This document shows, in pieces, positions 6,805 through 13,613 of a stretch of 13,670 nucleotides of DNA; position 1 is the stretch's first letter; every line of letters starts with the position of its first letter. The notes under the pieces are model-generated. The model made no database searches. It was not told where the DNA came from and saw only the letters and a list, made by a program, of their open reading frames with translations. Made by a program: the position numbers and the translations under genes. The DNA is taken from contig MELN01000060.1 of assembly GCA_001768675.1 (NCBI GenBank), forward strand, positions 1 through 13,670, given 5' to 3'. Source of the stretch: Actinobacteria bacterium RBG_16_64_13 (GTDB lineage: Bacteria > Actinomycetota > Thermoleophilia > RBG-16-64-13).

Positions 6805-7587
6805 ATGAGCCTGAAGGTATACGACCTCAGCCACACGTTCATGCAGTTCATGCCGGAGTGGCCCTCGACCCCGAGTGTGAATCTCACCGTGGACAAGTTC
6901 CACGCGAGGGACGGCGTTTCACAGATCCAGTGGGAAGGCATCATGCATCGATGCACCCACATGGACGCGCCGCTTCACGTGACCGAGTGCACCCCGACCA
7001 TCGCCGACTACCCGCTCTGGCGCCTGTTCGGCACCGGGGTGTGCGTTTCGATCCCCAAGGGCAAGTGGGGCACCATCACCCCTGAGGATCTGGAGAGCGC
7101 CACTCCAAAGATCCAAGAGGGCGACATCGTCGTCATCAACACCGGTTTCCATCACAAGTGGGCGGACACCGACGAGTACTTCGCCTATGGCCCCGGCATC
7201 TATCAGCCCGGCGCCCAGTGGCTGGTAGACAAGAAGGTCAAGATGGTCGCCTACGGCTCCCAGGCAAACGACCATCCCATCGCCACCAAGCTGGTCAATC
7301 ACGGGCTTGGCCCGACGCACCCACATCTGATCGAGGAGTATAAAGCTGAGACCGGCCACGATGCGCTGGAGGACTTCCCGGACTGGGAAGCGGCCCACAA
7401 GACCCTCATGGTCAAGGGCGGCATCCCCGGTATCGAGAACGCCGGGGGCGAGCTGGATGCCGTTTCGGGCAAGCGCTGCACGTTCATGGCCTTCCCGTGG
7501 AGGTGGCCGGGTGGCGACGGCTGCATCGTCAGGCTGCTCGCGATCGTCGATCCGGATCAGACCTTCCGCTTCGAAACGGGCAAGTAG
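6805..7587 (+). CDS. Cyclase / kynurenine formamidase-like metal-dependent hydrolase, second of the tandem pair
   Basis: This 260-residue paralogue of the preceding protein shares a body plan with it: DLSH near the N-terminus, FHHKW/WHHKY mid-protein, NDHPIAT matching VDHPLAT, and the same C-terminal block. Its motif reads H48-R-C50-T-H52-M-D54-A-P-L-H58. It keeps the metal-ligand Asp that its partner has lost, but carries Cys instead of the conserved Gly. The later ligands are H198 (AHKTLM) and E211 (IPGIEN). It is cytoplasmic, with no signal peptide. ATG 6805 is preceded by AAAGGAACCAGGA (6791-6803). The two genes lie in tandem and end at a strong terminator, so they form one transcription unit. 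Many cyclase-family enzymes are homodimers or higher; a mixed oligomer of the two is possible but not shown. Confidence 0.92.
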   Translation: MSLKVYDLSHTFMQFMPEWPSTPSVNLTVDKFHARDGVSQIQWEGIMHRCTHMDAPLHVTECTPTIADYPLWRLFGTGVCVSIPKGKWGTITPEDLESATPKIQEGDIVVINTGFHHKWADTDEYFAYGPGIYQPGAQWLVDKKVKMVAYGSQANDHPIATKLVNHGLGPTHPHLIEEYKAETGHDALEDFPDWEAAHKTLMVKGGIPGIENAGGELDAVSGKRCTFMAFPWRWPGGDGCIVRLLAIVDPDQTFRFETGK

Positions 7588-7603
7588 CAGGCGCGGGGCA
7601 ACA

Positions 7604-7630
7604 GGCGCCGGGGAATTCATCCCCGGCGCC
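7604..7630. terminator. Hairpin terminator between convergent cyclase and foldase genes
   Basis: GGCGCCGGGG (7604-7613) and CCCCGGCGCC (7621-7630) form a perfect 10-bp GC stem with a 7-base loop, 16 bases after the cyclase stop. ACA on the left and TGT on the right could extend it past a 2-base bulge. There is no long T-tract on either side, as is common in GC-rich genomes. It probably ends both the cyclase transcript and the convergent foldase transcript. Confidence 0.75.
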
Positions 7631-7657
7631 GCTGTCTCTAGCTCACGGCTTTGTGAC

Positions 7658-8860
7658 TTAGGGTTTGGCCGTTGTAATCGTGGGGGCGGCGGTAGTGATG
7701 GTCTCTCCGGCCGTCGTGGTGCTGCTTGCCGGCACAGTGGTGCCTGTCTGCCCGGAGACGGTGCTCGTGGTTTCGCCCAAGACCGTGGTGCTCGTGGATT
7801 CAGTGGTCGTGGTGGGCTCCATGCCCTCCTGGTACGCGACCCCTAGTTCGGCCTTAGTATCTTCGATCCATTTCTGCCAGGCCACCGTCTTAGCCTCATT
7901 GAGCAGTGCACTGGTGATCTCCTCTTTGACTTCTTCAATGGCCTGCTGCTTCGCTGCGTTGATGGTCGTCACCTGGATCACGTGATAGCCGTACGTGGTC
8001 TTGATGGGCTGCGAAATCTCGTTGAGCTTGAGTGAGAACACCGCGTCCTCGAATTCTTGCACCATCTGACCCTTAGAGATCTCGCCGAGGTCGCCGCCGT
8101 TGACGGCGCTGCTCGGGTCGTCGGAGTATTCGTTGGCCAGCGCGGTCCAGTCGCCACCCGCAGCAAGCTTCGTCCGCACGGTATTGGCGGTGGCCAGCGC
8201 GGCAGCCCAGTCCGCGTCGGTCAGCTCACTCGTGGTGGGGGTGCTCGCGGCAGTGGTGGTCGTGGTCGACACGTTGGTCTCAGGACTGCCCGGCGCAATG
8301 AGGATGTGCCGGCCGGCCCGTGTTTCGTCGACGAAGTAGGAGTCTTTGCTCTCCTCGTAGAAGGCAGAGATCGCCTCGTCGGTGGGAGTCGGCACCTCGC
8401 CGGTGACCTTCTCGTACACCTTCTGCATCATCATGGACTCCCTGTAGTTCAGCTTGAGCTGATCCAGGGTCATGTTGTTCGTCACAAGATCTGCGTTGAA
8501 CTTCTCTTGGTCACCCTGGTAGTAGGTCGTGACGATGTTGTCGATCTCGGTCTGGACTTCTTCGTCCGTCACACTTACGCCGTACCCATCGGCCTTCTGA
8601 ACTACCATCTCGTAGGTGACCAGGTAAGAGAGAACGTCGCCTTCGAATTGCGCCCAACCCTCCGGGTCTTCCTCTTTGCTGGGGACCTGGTATTGGGTCG
8701 CGAATTCCTGCACGCGCTTGTCGAAGTCCGACCTCAAGATGAGAGTGTCTCCGACCTTGGCCACGGCGTCGCTGGGCACGTTACCGCCACAACCCACCAC
8801 GGAGCCGGCCGTGACGGCAAGGGCGAGCAGAAGGACGACGGTTAGGAGTCTCTTTATCAC
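7658..8860 (-). CDS. PrsA/SurA-like peptidyl-prolyl cis-trans isomerase lipoprotein (parvulin)
   Basis: This secreted foldase lipoprotein helps exported proteins fold outside the membrane. Positions here count from the GTG at 8866 (402 residues). A signal peptide ends in the lipobox VVGC with C26. A SurA-N-like helical chaperone region spans about 30-170. The parvulin domain runs about 183-302: RAGRHILI opens it, GGDLGEISKGQMVQEFEDAVF follows, and TTYGYHVIQV closes it. A Thr-rich insert (199-213) splits the domain after the first strand. The C-terminal tail from 351 is almost all Thr, Ser, Ala and Gly and probably spans the wall. I prefer GTG 8860 (MIKRLL, 400 residues) because AGGTG lies just upstream; GTG 8866 remains possible. 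It sits opposite the exported binding protein and close to the secreted protease, so clients may be nearby. Confidence 0.9.
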   Translation of the reverse strand: MIKRLLTVVLLLALAVTAGSVVGCGGNVPSDAVAKVGDTLILRSDFDKRVQEFATQYQVPSKEEDPEGWAQFEGDVLSYLVTYEMVVQKADGYGVSVTDEEVQTEIDNIVTTYYQGDQEKFNADLVTNNMTLDQLKLNYRESMMMQKVYEKVTGEVPTPTDEAISAFYEESKDSYFVDETRAGRHILIAPGSPETNVSTTTTTAASTPTTSELTDADWAAALATANTVRTKLAAGGDWTALANEYSDDPSSAVNGGDLGEISKGQMVQEFEDAVFSLKLNEISQPIKTTYGYHVIQVTTINAAKQQAIEEVKEEITSALLNEAKTVAWQKWIEDTKAELGVAYQEGMEPTTTTESTSTTVLGETTSTVSGQTGTTVPASSTTTAGETITTAAPTITTAKP

Positions 8861-8901
8861 GAGCACCTCACTTGATGTTGTTCGGACAAGCCGACTCTGG
8901 A

Positions 8902-8907
8902 GTATAG
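8902..8907 (-). promoter_or_regulatory. Candidate -10 for the foldase gene
   Basis: On the minus strand TATACT (five of six to consensus) lies about 40 bases upstream of the foldase start. A TTTACA -35-like hexamer at 8933-8928 is 20 bases away, longer than ideal. The 80-base divergent gap also has to serve the plus-strand Tat lipoprotein, for which I see only weak elements such as TGTAAA at 8928-8933. Confidence 0.3.
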
Positions 8908-8994
8908 CCGCATATTCGTAAGAATGCTGTAAAGTCCGTCGTGAAACAGCCAGCCAGCAGACGTGATCGCTTGCGATGGGGGTGTCCCCGCCTC

Positions 8995-10413
8995 ATGAGA
9001 GACCTGCCAGTCAGCCGACGCGAGTTCTTGAAGGTCATCGGCGCGGCGAGCACCGCCGGTTTGCTCTCCGGCGGCCTCGGCGGCCTGCTCGCCGCTTGTG
9101 ACCGGGACACGGGCAGCACCAATACCACCGCGACCCTTGCCGGCGGGGGGACCACGACCACGACCGGATCTCCGACGACTGTCAGTTCGGGCCCCGAAAT
9201 GGGCCGTCCCGTCAGGATCGGCCTCGTGTCGGCGAATTCGGGTCCCCTCGCGCTTTTTGGCACAGCCGACGACTGGTGGACGGAATACGGACTTGCCGCT
9301 GTCTCCGACGGCGTAGTGTGCGGAGACGGAAAGCTCCGCCACGTTAGCATCGTAAGGCAGGACTGCCGCTCTCGCGCCGACCTCGCCGGCAAGGTTGCCC
9401 GGAGTCTCATCGCCGATGCCCGCGTCGACATCATCCTGTCCGCCGGAAGTTCCGACGTTGTGAACGCCGTAGCCGGTCAGGCGGAAACGCTCGGGTGCCC
9501 ATCGATCTCGGACTTTGTCGATTGGCGCGCGTTCATCTTCGACCGCGGCGGCGCGATCGACAGGCCTTTCACCTGGACCTTTGCCCACGCCATCGGAGTG
9601 GAAGATATCGGGGCCAACTTCTTGTCCATGTGGAGACAGGTGCCGACCAACAAGAAGATCGGTCTCCTCTTGCCCGATGACGCCGTCGGCCGGTTGTGGT
9701 CCGATGCCACCAGCGGTCTCCCGCCGATGCTCAGCGCCGCCGGCTACGAATATGCACTGCTCGCCCTCTACCCGCCTGCGACGGAAGACTTCGGCGCGCA
9801 TATCGACGAGTTCAAGAAGAACGGCTGCGAGATCTGCTGCGGCGCCATGGCCACAGCGGACCTCATCACCTTCTGGAAGAGCGCACATGCGCAAGGGTAC
9901 ATGCCCAAGGTAGTCACCATGGCCGGCGCCCTGCTGTTCCCGCAGGCGTTGGAAGCCATCGGGGCTACGGCGAGCAACCTCACGGCCGAGTGTCTGTGGC
10001 ACCCCAGCTGGCCGTATGCCGATTCCATTACGGGCAGGACCGCCCGGGAGTTGGCGGATGACTATGTGAGCAAGACCGGCGACCAATGGACGGCAGCCAT
10101 CGCGCAGTACGCCAAGTTCGAGTGGGCTATCGACGTGTTCAGGCGGACAAGGAGCATCATCGACAAGGACGCCGTCGTCGCTCAAGTGAGGACCACCCAG
10201 TTGCGGACATGTCTGGGCGCTATCGATTTCGGCGCCCCAGTGGGGGCAGATATCGCCACGACCAGGCGTCCGGCAGAGAACGTCTGCAAAGCTGCGGTGG
10301 GCGGAGCTCAATGGGTGACTGGATCCGCCTTCGCGTTTGAGCCAAGGTTGGCAGCCAACGTCAACAACCCCGAGCTGCCGCTCGCCGGGACGATCGCACC
10401 TATGGAGTACTAG
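8995..10413 (+). CDS. Tat-exported substrate-binding lipoprotein, branched-chain amino acid/amide (HAAT) type
   Basis: This is about 472 residues from ATG 8995. The N-terminus carries a twin-arginine motif SRREFLKVIG (SRR at residues 7-9), a hydrophobic stretch rich in Gly and Leu, and the lipobox LLAAC (C35), so the protein is exported folded and lipid-anchored. A Thr/Gly-rich spacer (TLAGGGTTTTTGSPTTVSSG) follows. The type 1 periplasmic-binding fold then starts with PVRIGLVSANSGPLALFG, a ligand-pocket opening typical of LivJ/AmiC-like proteins. Later segments KKIGLLLPDDAVG and YEYALLALYPPATEDFGAHIDEFKKNGCEI are the second-lobe pattern. There is no permease or ATPase next to it, so it is either an orphan receptor for the importer upstream or a sensor. 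ATG 8995 gives the usual short Tat n-region and has GGGGGTG 10 bases upstream; GTG 8941 in the same frame would add 18 basic residues. Confidence 0.88.
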   Translation: MRDLPVSRREFLKVIGAASTAGLLSGGLGGLLAACDRDTGSTNTTATLAGGGTTTTTGSPTTVSSGPEMGRPVRIGLVSANSGPLALFGTADDWWTEYGLAAVSDGVVCGDGKLRHVSIVRQDCRSRADLAGKVARSLIADARVDIILSAGSSDVVNAVAGQAETLGCPSISDFVDWRAFIFDRGGAIDRPFTWTFAHAIGVEDIGANFLSMWRQVPTNKKIGLLLPDDAVGRLWSDATSGLPPMLSAAGYEYALLALYPPATEDFGAHIDEFKKNGCEICCGAMATADLITFWKSAHAQGYMPKVVTMAGALLFPQALEAIGATASNLTAECLWHPSWPYADSITGRTARELADDYVSKTGDQWTAAIAQYAKFEWAIDVFRRTRSIIDKDAVVAQVRTTQLRTCLGAIDFGAPVGADIATTRRPAENVCKAAVGGAQWVTGSAFAFEPRLAANVNNPELPLAGTIAPMEY

Positions 10414-10427
10414 AGAGCGAGGAACGC

Positions 10428-10715
10428 GTGGAGGTACGATTCCGCACCGTCGCACTGGTCAGGACCCTGCTCGGCCAAGGGGAGATCGAACTCTCTCTCC
10501 CCGATGGGAGCACCATCGAGGGACTGTTCGAACGTCTCGGCGAGCTGGGCGACGAGAGGCTGGCTCCTTACGTAGCGGTCCCCAAAAAGGAGACCGAGCA
10601 CTTGCCGCTGCGAGTGATCGTCAACGGTCGTGACATCAGCACGCTGCAGGGCCGGCGGACCGTCCTCAACGAGGGCGACGACGTGTTTGTCTTCATGCCT
10701 CTCGCCGGAGGCTAG
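10428..10715 (+). CDS. MoaD/ThiS-family beta-grasp sulfur-carrier-like protein
   Basis: This 95-residue protein begins MEVRFRTVALVRTLLGQGEIELSLPDGSTIEGLFERLGE, the strand-strand-helix start of the ubiquitin-like beta-grasp fold. It continues to VIVNGRDISTLQGRRTVLNEGDDVFVFMPLAGG, the family's 'VNG...L...GD.V...P...GG' ending. The exact C-terminal Gly-Gly is what MoaD/ThiS relatives adenylylate and thiocarboxylate to donate sulfur in molybdopterin or thiamine synthesis. It also resembles the small archaeal modifiers. None of the usual partners (MoaE, MoeB/ThiF-like E1, ThiG) is in the window. The GTG start at 10428 follows the GAGGAAC site at 10419-10425. It lies 14 bases after the Tat lipoprotein and 3 bases before the protease gene, so all three appear co-transcribed. 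Confidence 0.82.
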   Translation: MEVRFRTVALVRTLLGQGEIELSLPDGSTIEGLFERLGELGDERLAPYVAVPKKETEHLPLRVIVNGRDISTLQGRRTVLNEGDDVFVFMPLAGG

Positions 10716-10718
10716 GAG

Positions 10719-12722
10719 TTGAGCCGCCCGCGGAGGCATCTGAGCGGCCCGGGCGTTGTGCGCCGAACGGCGTGCGTCGTCATCGCGGCCATGTTGTTGG
10801 GGGCTCTTGTCGTGGCGGTGACACCAGGCGAGGCGGCTGCTCAGGGGTCCGGCGCAGGCGCCGGACGGATCGCGGTAAAACTAGCCCCCGGCATCCGGCT
10901 CGCCGAAAACGCCGATGGGTCCCTCACAGTCGTTCGTGACTGGGACTCGCTCGCCTCGGCTGCGGTCTTGCCCGGGCTGTCGCTGAGGGCGTCGGGCCGG
11001 ATCGAGGGTATTGGCGTCAGCGTGTTGGAACCGGTCCAAATCGGCGGTTCATGGCAGGCCGATCGTATCGGTCTGGACGCCATGGTGCGGGCCCTCCAGC
11101 TCATGCCAGGCGTGCTCTGGGCCGAGGTCGCGGTTCCTCTCCAGATGTGCCTGGTGCCGGACGACCCCTGGTACGCCCCTCACCCGGGTTCAGTTGGTCA
11201 GTGGGGTATGACGCGCGTGGGCCTGCCCGAGGCTTGGGACATCACCACGGGGGACCCGGATGTGACGGTGGCCGTGATCGACACCGGCCTCAACCGCGAC
11301 ATCTCCGACTTTGCCGGCCGGATAGTTCATCCGTACAGCGTGATAGAGCGAAGCGCCGCCTGGCCGGCGTGGCAGGACGACGAAGGCCATGGCTCCGCGG
11401 TAGCCGGAGTGGCTGTGGCTCGTGGCAACGACGGCGCCGGGATCGCTGGGACTGCCTGGAACGTCGGCGTCATGCCCGTGAAGATATCGGTGGACGGGTA
11501 TTCCGACTCGGTGACTCTGGCTCAGGGCGTCGAGTATGCGGTGGATAGCGGCGCGGACGTCATCAACATCAGCTTCGCGACTTCGCCCGGGCTCGGTGCG
11601 GGGGCGACGCTCAGGGAAGCGATCGCGTATGCGCTTGATCACGGGGTCGTGGTGGTGGCTGCTGCGGGCAATGACGGCGCCTCCTCGATCAGCTATCCGG
11701 CCGCTCTGCCCGGCGTGATCGCCGTGGGCGCGACCGACAGCGCCGACGCAAGGTGGAGCGATTCCGAAGGAGGATCCAACACCGGAAGCGCGCTTGACTT
11801 GGTCGCCCCGGGCGTCGAGATCCTCAGCTACTATCCGCGCTCGGCGAACACCTACACCGACGATTACATAGGCACTTCGTTGTCTTCTCCGCTGGTCGCG
11901 GGGGTGGCGGCGCTGATGTTATCCGTGAACCCCGCTCTCACCCCTCAGGAGGTGGCCGAGATCCTTGGCCAAGTGGCCGAAGATCTTGGTTCCGCCGGCT
12001 GGGATAGAGACTACGGCTCGGGATTGGTGGACGCAGGTGCGGCAGTCGCGAAGGCGGCGGGTGTCAACCCGGCCACCACCACGACTACCGGCACACCGAT
12101 GTCGACTACAACCACGGTCATCACCCCGACAACCAGCACGACCTCAACGACAAGCTCGACGACCACAACGAGCATCGGGCCCCGCTTCTCCGACGTTTCG
12201 GAGGGCAGCACTCCCTACTGGCACGAGATCGAGTATCTCGCCTCTCTCGGCATCGTGACGGGTTCCGGAACGGGGCTCTTTCACCCGGAGGATGGCTTGA
12301 CCCGTCAGCAGTTCGCGAAGGTCATCGTGCTCACCCTCGGCCTTTCGGTCAGCGAAGCCGATACGTCGCCGTTCACCGATGTCGCGCACGTCCCCGGGGA
12401 CTTCTATCCGTATCACTTCGTAGCCGCGGCTTACAACGCCGGCATCACCCGGGGCACCACGCCGACGAATTTCTCGCCTTACCGGGTCCTCAGCCGGGCC
12501 CAGCTGATCACGATGGTGACGCGCGCGACCCAACTCCCCGAGCCTCCCGCTGGATTCAAAGCGCCGTTCCCCAACTTCTCAGCGACGCACTTCCCGTACG
12601 CGCGCCGGGCGGCCTACGCCGGCTTGTTAGACCGGGTGGTCGGGATCGGACCCTCGTACGCCTTCGCCGCTCCAGCTACTCGCGGCGAAGTATGCGCCCT
12701 GCTCTACGTGCTGCTGCAGTAG
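10719..12722 (+). CDS. Secreted subtilisin-family (S8) serine protease with Thr-rich linker and C-terminal SLH-like repeats
   Basis: This is 667 residues from TTG 10719. The N-terminus has Arg-rich residues and a hydrophobic signal (RRTACVVIAAMLLGALVVAV), cleaved near AAAQG. A propeptide-like region follows (about 45-150, ending GVLWAEVAVPLQM). The S8 catalytic domain has D188 (VIDTG), H224 (DEGHGSAVAG), oxyanion N318 (AAAGND) and nucleophile S387 (GTSLSSP), so the triad is complete. After a Thr/Ser linker (about 452-486) come three SLH-like repeats: RFSDVSEGS... (489 onward), FTDVAHVPG..., and FPNFSATHFPYARRAAYAGL. These would attach it to the cell wall or S-layer. TTG is chosen for the GGAGG at 10707-10711, 7 bases upstream; a GTG near 10758 would still give a signal peptide. 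It may shave surface proteins or process exported ones. It follows moaD-like by 3 bases. Confidence 0.93.
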   Translation: MSRPRRHLSGPGVVRRTACVVIAAMLLGALVVAVTPGEAAAQGSGAGAGRIAVKLAPGIRLAENADGSLTVVRDWDSLASAAVLPGLSLRASGRIEGIGVSVLEPVQIGGSWQADRIGLDAMVRALQLMPGVLWAEVAVPLQMCLVPDDPWYAPHPGSVGQWGMTRVGLPEAWDITTGDPDVTVAVIDTGLNRDISDFAGRIVHPYSVIERSAAWPAWQDDEGHGSAVAGVAVARGNDGAGIAGTAWNVGVMPVKISVDGYSDSVTLAQGVEYAVDSGADVINISFATSPGLGAGATLREAIAYALDHGVVVVAAAGNDGASSISYPAALPGVIAVGATDSADARWSDSEGGSNTGSALDLVAPGVEILSYYPRSANTYTDDYIGTSLSSPLVAGVAALMLSVNPALTPQEVAEILGQVAEDLGSAGWDRDYGSGLVDAGAAVAKAAGVNPATTTTTGTPMSTTTTVITPTTSTTSTTSSTTTTSIGPRFSDVSEGSTPYWHEIEYLASLGIVTGSGTGLFHPEDGLTRQQFAKVIVLTLGLSVSEADTSPFTDVAHVPGDFYPYHFVAAAYNAGITRGTTPTNFSPYRVLSRAQLITMVTRATQLPEPPAGFKAPFPNFSATHFPYARRAAYAGLLDRVVGIGPSYAFAAPATRGEVCALLYVLLQ

Positions 12723-12735
12723 CGGGCGTCGCAGC

Positions 12736-12751
12736 GGGCGCGCTCGCGCCC
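12736..12751. terminator. Short GC hairpin between convergent protease and lipoprotein genes
   Basis: GGGCGC (12736-12741) pairs with GCGCCC (12746-12751) around a 4-base loop (GCTC), 13 bases after the protease stop. No T-tract follows. The two genes converge here and only 53 bases separate their stops, so it may end both transcripts. Confidence 0.45.
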
Positions 12752-12775
12752 CGTCTCCCCGGTGACCACGCTGCC

Positions 12776-13429
12776 CTACTGAGACGACCCGGCCGCGGTC
12801 GCCCTGCCGGGCTTGAAGCTGACGAGGATGGCGTGGAAGCTTGTCTGCTGCGCATCCCACTCCTCGGTCGCCGCCTGGAGCATCAGCTCGTACTGGATGC
12901 TGCCGTTGAACAGAAAGTAGAGAGTGGCCGTGGTGGGTGTGTCATCCATGAGGTAGCTGACCGTCGTCTTGAACCCCGTCAACCCACCCACGCTGGTGTC
13001 CGACAGCGCCTCGACAGTCTCCCAACTTGGATCCTGGCTTGCGAGGTCGGCAAGCACCGCTTCAACTTGCGGCTCGATGTCGGGCATCATGGAGTCGTCG
13101 ACGGTCACGGATAGTTCGTATACCGAGACCTCGCACAGATCGATGTAAGAGCCTCCGCTGCTCGCCCCGTCGGGGTCGAAGACCGAGACGCTGTTCGTCG
13201 CGGTGAGCCCGCTCGTCACATCGACGTTGCTGCCTTTTTGCAGCTCCCAAGCGCCGGGGTACTCGATGCTGTAGCCGTAGTCGGCGTCCGTGTAGGTCTT
13301 GACGCCCTCATCGCCTCCGCAGCTCAGGCTGAAGCCGGCACTGCAGGCGCCGACCACGAGAGTGAGCATCAGCAGAAGCAGGGCGACCGTGATCATCGGC
13401 AGCGACCGTCGCCGGGAGCGTGTTCTCAT
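12776..13429 (-). CDS. Small PsbP-like lipoprotein of unknown function
   Basis: This 217-residue protein has an Arg-rich start (MRTRSRRRSLP), a hydrophobic stretch and the lipobox VVGAC (C29), so it is lipid-anchored outside the membrane. The mature part opens YTDADYGYSIEYPGAWELQKG, the pattern of PsbP/DcrB-like domains (a tyrosine-rich strand, then 'YP..W'), and later has GLTGFKTTVSYLMDDTP and a C-terminal ATLYFLFNGSIQYELMLQAATEEWDAQQTSFHAILVSFK strand-helix end. PsbP-like lipoproteins are widespread in Gram-positive bacteria, mostly of unknown role. The ATG at 13429 has AGGAGAGGGA directly upstream (13431-13440). Two further Cys (C37 and the one in IDLCEV) could pair. The gene converges on the protease gene. 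Confidence 0.82.
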   Translation of the reverse strand: MRTRSRRRSLPMITVALLLLMLTLVVGACSAGFSLSCGGDEGVKTYTDADYGYSIEYPGAWELQKGSNVDVTSGLTATNSVSVFDPDGASSGGSYIDLCEVSVYELSVTVDDSMMPDIEPQVEAVLADLASQDPSWETVEALSDTSVGGLTGFKTTVSYLMDDTPTTATLYFLFNGSIQYELMLQAATEEWDAQQTSFHAILVSFKPGRATAAGSSQ

Positions 13430-13450
13430 TTCCCTCTCCTTGTGTCCGCG

Positions 13451-13465
13451 GGGCGAGAAACGCCC
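13451..13465. promoter_or_regulatory. GC hairpin in the divergent gap upstream of the PsbP-like lipoprotein
   Basis: GGGCG (13451-13455) pairs with CGCCC (13461-13465) around AGAAA. It stands 21 bases before the lipoprotein start on the minus strand, within its probable leader. Such a short stem is common in GC-rich DNA, so any regulatory role is only a possibility. Confidence 0.25.
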
Positions 13466-13519
13466 ACATCCGTTGGACGTATTGTGCCATGGTTCGACGC
13501 CGGGGTCCGCTCGTCCCGT

Positions 13520-13548
13520 TTGACACGAGACAGTTCAAGGCTTAGAAA
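13520..13548 (+). promoter_or_regulatory. Promoter for the Tat-signal gene at the right edge
   Basis: A perfect -35 TTGACA (13520-13525) is followed after 17 bases by TAGAAA (13543-13548, four of six to the -10 consensus). A stronger -10 match, TATAAA, lies at 13553-13558 but is 27 bases from that -35. The start codon of the next gene is at 13614, so the leader would be about 55-60 bases. Confidence 0.5.
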
Positions 13549-13613
13549 GGACTATAAAGAGGGAACACACAACCTGCGAACGACGGAGAACTCCTAAGCT
13601 AGGGGGAATAGCC

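Noticed and set aside
6202..7620. Two minus-strand frames of 233 residues each opposite the cyclase genes
   Set aside because: They mirror the conserved cyclase codons in one shared frame relation. Similarity between the two antisense products would only reflect the paralogy of the sense genes.
8857..10455. 532-residue open frame on the minus strand
   Set aside because: It lies wholly antisense to the Tat binding lipoprotein, whose Tat motif, lipobox and fold are clear. The antisense translation is rich in Arg, Gly and Pro with no recognisable domain, as expected of GC-rich shadow frames.
12060..12175. Repetitive ACN/ACG tract resembling a tandem repeat
   Set aside because: It is simply the coding sequence of the protease's Thr/Ser linker, with irregular units.
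13488..13510. tRNA T-loop-like GGTTCGA
   Set aside because: The flanking bases do not form a T-arm or acceptor stem and no anticodon arm can be built upstream.
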